A stretch of DNA of 64,000 nucleotides from Diplonema papillatum. Its lineage: Eukaryota > Euglenozoa > Diplonemea > Diplonemida > Diplonemidae. Positions 63,048 through 64,000 of the stretch are shown here, piece after piece. Every line of letters begins with the position of its first letter. Position 1 is the first letter of the stretch. The notes beneath the pieces were generated by a model that was given only the letters and a program-made list of their open reading frames with translations, did no database searches and was not told where the DNA came from. A program made the position numbers and the translations under genes. Location of the stretch: assembly GCA_030068145.1 (NCBI GenBank), contig JAPJBO010000155.1, positions 124,001 to 188,000 on the forward strand, read 5' to 3'.

Positions 63048-63319
63048 GCTTACGCTCCACGTGTGGAACGTGTGGATTTCCACACGTTAACTCTTTTTGA
63101 TTGATTTTGTTCCCCCACGTGTGGATCCACAGGTACCACATGTGGATTTTGATTTATTGGTCCACATGCAGGGGAGTCTAGGCCCACTAGTGGTCAAGGC
63201 CGCACAGCCAGGTGTCGGCCAAAGTCCACACAAGGGTAAAGGTTTTTTCCCCCTCGAACCTTAAGCGCCCACACGTGGACCACACGTCTTTTCTCTGAGA
63301 CCGAAAACGGAGCGTAAGC
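63048..63319. repeat. Foldback/MITE-like element rich in CCACGTGTGG
   Basis: The ends GCTTACGCTCC (63048-63058) and GGAGCGTAAGC (63309-63319) are perfect 11-bp inverted repeats. The inside has many copies of the palindromic CCACACGTGG/CCACGTGTGG core on both arms. No clear target duplication; no coding capacity. Confidence 0.6.
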
Positions 63320-63431
63320 CTGCTTCCTCTTCCGGCAAAGCCCGGAGGCCAACGGCGCCGGCAATAAACTGCTGGCAACGTTGAATGTGGCGAACTTTTC
63401 ACCAAACCCGTCAAGCAGCTAGTTCATCATC

Positions 63432-63690
63432 AAAAATACTCGGGAAGCAGAGCTCTGTGCCGTCAGCAAAAATACTCGAGGGACTGCCTTGTGCTCATTT
63501 CGAAGGAGGCTAGAGGGGGAGAAAACAATACAACTACAAAGTGGGTCTTTTTTTTGTTGAACGCTTACGCCCGCCACTAAACCCAGATTTACCTGTGTTT
63601 CGTGTGGGCTGCAGCACATTTACCTCCTTTGATCTATCGCAACTGGCAGTCTCCTCAAGCATTTCCTACAAAGCAGGTGCGTATACAAAA
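63432..63690 (+). repeat. Composite dispersed repeat
   Basis: AAAAATACTCGGGAAG and AAAAATACTCGAGGGAC, then GTTGAACGCTTACGCCCGCC, TTTCGTGTGGGCTGCAGCA, CATTTACCTCCTTTGATC, GCATTTCCTACAAAGCAGG and TATACAAAAAAAC. CACCAAACCCGT plus AAGCAGCTAGTTCATC occurs on both sides (63401-63430, 63709-63738), so the composite is bracketed by a ~35-bp direct repeat. Confidence 0.75.
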
Positions 63691-63911
63691 AAACAGCGGC
63701 GAAATTTTTCACCAAACCCGTTAAGCAGCTAGTTCATCGAAATATTACCTCTTCGACACAGAGGAAGCAGAGCCGTCTCGGCCACCAACAGCCCCTTCTG
63801 CCCTTCTTCAACCGCGCCGTCAGTGAAAAAAGATGGCAGCAACGATAGGTGCGGCAAAACAAATCACCCAACCGTCAAGCAGATGCCCCATCTAATAATA
63901 AACACGGGCGA

Positions 63912-63990
63912 GAGTCTTAGCTAACAAGGTAAAGCTATAATGCATGTTGGATGCTGGGAGCAAGTCCTCTTCGGAGAAGGGAAAGAGAAG
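63912..63990. repeat. Possible relative of the GH7/centrin intronic element
   Basis: GAGTCTTAGCTAACA, GCATGTTGGATGCTGGGAGC, AAGTCCTCTTCGGAGAAG recall the tail of the element at 4339-4431 and 28186-28262. It is cut short by approaching the window end; no gene context available. Confidence 0.35.
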
Positions 63991-64000
63991 AAGTGTGAAA

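Overview
The window is nuclear DNA of a eukaryotic microbe. Two kinds of gene have GT-AG introns (a GH7-type glycosidase and two centrins), there are no operons, and most of the sequence is repeats: non-LTR retrotransposon and piggyBac fragments, tRNA-derived sequence, minisatellites and a 10.7-kb satellite. Centrin, GH7 and a PqiA-like polytopic membrane protein together would fit a free-living protist (alveolate/chromerid or stramenopile grade). That placement is inference; no rRNA or organelle gene fixes the taxon.

Layout. 1-2.8 kb: non-LTR retrotransposon debris on the minus strand, including a cysteine/histidine-rich tail with three zinc-binding-like repeats. 3.8-5.3 kb: GH7-like gene with one intron (minus). 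5.5-7 kb: tandem repeats and a broken OTU protease gene. 8.4-13.3 kb and 18.0-22.9 kb: two apparently identical 4.9-kb segments, each carrying one intronless gene for a 1306-residue secretory-pathway protein (large exoplasmic domain plus two PqiA-like four-helix modules). 16-17 kb and 23.3-25.6 kb: piggyBac and unknown protein remnants. 24.8-26.5 kb: GC-rich minisatellites. 27.9-31.2 kb: two centrin genes encoding the same 149-residue protein but with different introns. 33-34.9 kb: degenerate tandem repeats. 34.9-40.7 kb: 2,028-bp unit repeated 2.8 times in tandem, each with a tRNA-like pseudogene; the third unit runs into a piggyBac transposase C-terminus that ends at a TTAA. 42.3-46.0 kb: two neighbouring repeat-ended elements that share a ~300-bp core in opposite orientation. 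46.8-49 kb: dispersed repeats and one candidate exon. 50.4-61.0 kb: 62 complete copies plus a partial copy of a 170-bp satellite, all in register. 61-64 kb: more dispersed repeats.

How it fits together. Only four loci look like intact host genes: GH7, the two PqiA-like copies and the two centrins. They have no shared pathway. The satellite, the homogenised duplications and the density of mobile debris suggest a heterochromatic, perhaps pericentromeric, neighbourhood. The most interesting signals are the PqiA-like fusion protein, a dispersed repeat family that also makes up much of the centrin introns and, through a second element, links the centrin and GH7 introns, and the repeat-ended elements at 42-46 kb.
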